Part shown: in pieces, positions 62,416 to 64,000 of the stretch
Position numbering within the stretch: position 1 is the first letter of the stretch
Layout of the letters: every line of letters begins with the position of its first letter
Assembly (NCBI RefSeq): GCF_002849655.1
Contig: NZ_PDNW01000013.1
Location: forward strand, 57,342-121,341
Direction of reading: 5' to 3'
DNA length: 64,000 nucleotides
Origin: Pollutimonas subterranea
GTDB lineage: Bacteria > Pseudomonadota > Gammaproteobacteria > Burkholderiales > Burkholderiaceae_B
Made by a program: the position numbers and the translations under genes
Notes under the pieces: model-generated
The model's database searches: none
The model's input: the letters and a program-made list of their open reading frames with translations, nothing else
What the model was told of the DNA's origin: nothing

Positions 62416-63006
62416 TCAGATATGCGTTGCTCGATAACAGATGTACGGGTGTGTCGATATGACCTCCAGCGTATCCGTAACGCTGAATGCGAACGGGGTG
62501 ACGAGCATAAGCGGTTCTTTGCGTATCTCTTGCCACGCATAATGCTTAGGGAATTCAAATCGCGGGTGCACAAGAATTGCGGCATCCAGTGCGCGCTCCA
62601 GAATCCGCGCGTACAAAGCCTTGGACGAACCAGGTTCGATATAAACTTCAACATCAGGGTGATTCGAGAACCACCGTTTAAGCGTTTCCGGAACAATGCC
62701 AATGATCGCCGTGGGAGTCGCACCGAGACGCAGAGGGCCCGCCGGAAGATCCGTGTCAGACGCCATCGCATGCAGATCATGCGCATCGTTCAGTATTTTC
62801 TTTGCCAGTTCCAATACGCGTTGGCCGGCCAGGGTAGGCCGTACTGTTCTGCCCGACCGCAGCAGAAGTTGACTACCTACCGATGCATCCAGTGTACGAA
62901 TGCGTTGCTGTACTGAAGCCGGCGTGAGGTTCTGATACCTTGCTGCTTCCGCTATAGAGCCCAGTTCCACTACATATACGAAAGTTTGCAAGAAGCGCAG
63001 ATCCAT
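62416..63006 (-). pseudogene. Truncated LysR-family regulator
   Basis: A 196-residue frame with a normal LysR start: LQTFVYVVELGSIAEAARYQ, then TPASVQQRIRTLDASVGSQL and the first lobe of the effector domain (GPLRLGATPTAIIGIVPETL). It stops after ICYRATHI, about 100 residues short of the usual length, and only 45 bases separate the stop from dctM, so the missing third is absent. A deletion or the arrival of the TRAP operon probably removed it. A DNA-binding but signal-blind protein could still be made. Confidence 0.7.
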
Positions 63007-63219
63007 CTCATGCCTCGCTTTGAAAGATGCTTTTTACGTATGCTGAAGCAGTTTAGCGTCGCTTGTTTCGCCTCATGCGAACGTAAATAATAGGGCGACT
63101 CTAACGATCGTGTCACGTCGTTGTTGAGTAAGCGCTGTTTGCGGGTGAGTCACTATACGAGCCGCGCTATTTCAGTGAAAAGTGTCACAACCTCAAAAAA
63201 CATGATCACAGGAGACTCA

Positions 63220-63879
63220 ATGAAGAACCGAAAAATCGTAGCGTTGAAATGCGCCATTGCAGCGCTGGGCATGAATTGCCTGGGAAGTGCCTTCGCCGGT
63301 ACCTTTGTGTATGTTTCCAATCAGCACGACGGAGATATTTCAGCGTACGAGCTCGTCACTGCCGATGCGCCACGCCTGAACCCCATTTCTGAAGCAAAGG
63401 CCGCCAATCTGGTGATGCCCATGGCAGCCAGTCCGGACGGCAAATTTCTGTATGCAGCAGTGCGCGCGAAACCATTTGCGCTATATAGCTACCGAATCAA
63501 CGCGGGAACGGGCGAACTTCAATGGATTAACACTATCCCCATGCCTGACAGCATGGTCAGTATCAGTGTTGATCAAACGGGAAAATGGCTACTTGGCGCG
63601 GCATACGGTGGCGACACCATCAGTACGCATAGAATCACTGCGTCCGGAACACCTGAGCCGGACGCAACGCAATTCTTCAAAAGCGGTGGATCCAAGCCGC
63701 ACGCCATCAAGACGGATTTATCCAATAGCACCGTGTATGTGCCTCATTTAGGCACAGATGAAGTCCGGCGCTACGGGTTCAATGCCGGCAGCGATAAACC
63801 AATCGTCGAGCAGGCATCGTCCATCAGCACAGAGAAGGGGTTCGGCCCACGACACTTCGCAATCAGTCCAGACCAGTAG
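63220..63879 (+). pseudogene. Lactonase-family (YbhE/Pgl-like) beta-propeller gene, cut short
   Basis: A 219-residue frame with a signal peptide (CAIAALGMNCLGSAFA) and repeats of a seven-bladed propeller lactonase: TFVYVSNQHDGDISAYELVT, PMAASPDGKFLYAAVRAKPF, VSISVDQTGKWLLGAAYGG and GPRHFAISPDQ. Family members have about 340-390 residues, so about one third is missing. The stop TAG falls at the border of a sequence resembling an IS end, which suggests that insertion interrupted the gene. AGGAGA precedes the ATG at 63220. Confidence 0.7.
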
Positions 63880-64000
63880 TGTCCCAACGTTTTTCAGAGT
63901 AGGGCGAGCTGTTTAGGCTCGAACTCTGGGTCGTCGTCGGGTTCGTGTTTTTCAAGTAGTTGATTTATGGGCATTGTTTCAAACATGGTTAGGCTTAGAA
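63880..64000 (-). mobile_element. Probable insertion-sequence end with carboxyl terminus of a transposase (cut by window edge)
   Basis: From 63998 down to the stop at 63894 the minus strand reads a partial protein ending LSLTMFETMPINQLLEK, then acidic residues and EPKQLALL. An ending with a (L/M)FE-x-xPI segment and a late LxLL is familiar from IS4-family transposases, but this rests on memory. The bases after the lactonase stop (TGTCCCAACG onward) would be the terminal inverted repeat. The other end and any target duplication lie outside the window. Confidence 0.4.

Noticed and set aside
1..64000. CRISPR arrays, tRNA or rRNA genes, prophage, toxin-antitoxin or defence systems
   Set aside because: No regularly spaced repeats, tRNA-like cloverleaf sequence, or characteristic protein families of these kinds were found on reading the window.

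Overview
The window looks like a chromosomal segment of a betaproteobacterium of the Alcaligenaceae type (Bordetella, Achromobacter, Pusillimonas and relatives). This is inferred from gene content: two Bug-family periplasmic receptors, a TctBA pair, a CaiB/HMG-CoA-lyase operon, FCD-type GntR and many LysR regulators, high-GC codon use and very tight packing with several overlapping convergent gene ends. No rRNA, tRNA, CRISPR array, phage module or replication origin was seen. The only sign of a mobile element is a probable insertion-sequence end at the right edge.

Layout. 1-6 kb: GH15 glucan hydrolase (5' end outside the window), acylphosphatase, FMN reductase, CbpM/CbpA chaperone pair, GntR regulator overlapping a class III aminotransferase. 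6-13.5 kb: GhrA-like reductase, a membrane-protein / 23-residue peptide / SYLF lipoprotein trio, a cytochrome P450 with an altered I-helix, DUF1415, ArfB, an erythromycin-esterase homologue and two small low-complexity proteins. 13.6-17 kb: TctB-TctA without a receptor, and a zinc alcohol dehydrogenase whose expected catalytic Cys is Trp. 17-28 kb: glycan and stress block with ABC exporter, UDP-galactopyranose mutase, two glycosyltransferases, a GH1-like protein, a DUF1264 protein, DUF892, cold-shock protein, a divergent cis-prenyltransferase and two ferritin-like proteins in tandem. 28-33.6 kb: cation/proton antiporter, MFS transporter and an arsenic locus (arsB, arsR, and divergently an ArsC-ArsH fusion). 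33.6-39 kb: LysR, HMG-CoA lyase, CoA-transferase, Bug receptor and 2-hydroxyacid dehydrogenase, probably an operon for a branched C5/C6 dicarboxylate. 39-41 kb: an eroding cluster with a formylglycine-generating enzyme but no sulfatase, a DUF1254 remnant and a frameshifted exported protein. 41-46 kb: pirin, a Csp3-like copper-storage protein, a second Bug receptor with an M20 amidohydrolase and LysR, and a DUF411 protein. 46-53.7 kb: YqaA-like membrane protein, patatin lipoprotein, a NodT/HlyD/DUF2955 efflux set and a glycine-rich protein. 53.7-62.4 kb: LysR plus GMC oxidoreductase, GntR plus FAH-family hydrolase, TRAP transporter (DctPQM) and a GlcD-like FAD oxidase. 62.4-64 kb: truncated lysR, then a lactonase gene that stops early beside a probable IS.

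Together the genes suggest a soil or water heterotroph that imports organic acids through TTT and TRAP systems, tolerates arsenic and copper, and carries an accessory envelope-glycan locus. The least usual items are the ArsC-ArsH fusion, the divergent cis-prenyltransferase, the P450 and dehydrogenase with changed key residues, the Galf/glycosyltransferase/GH block, and the decayed sulfatase-maturation cluster. All assignments were made by eye, without database searches.
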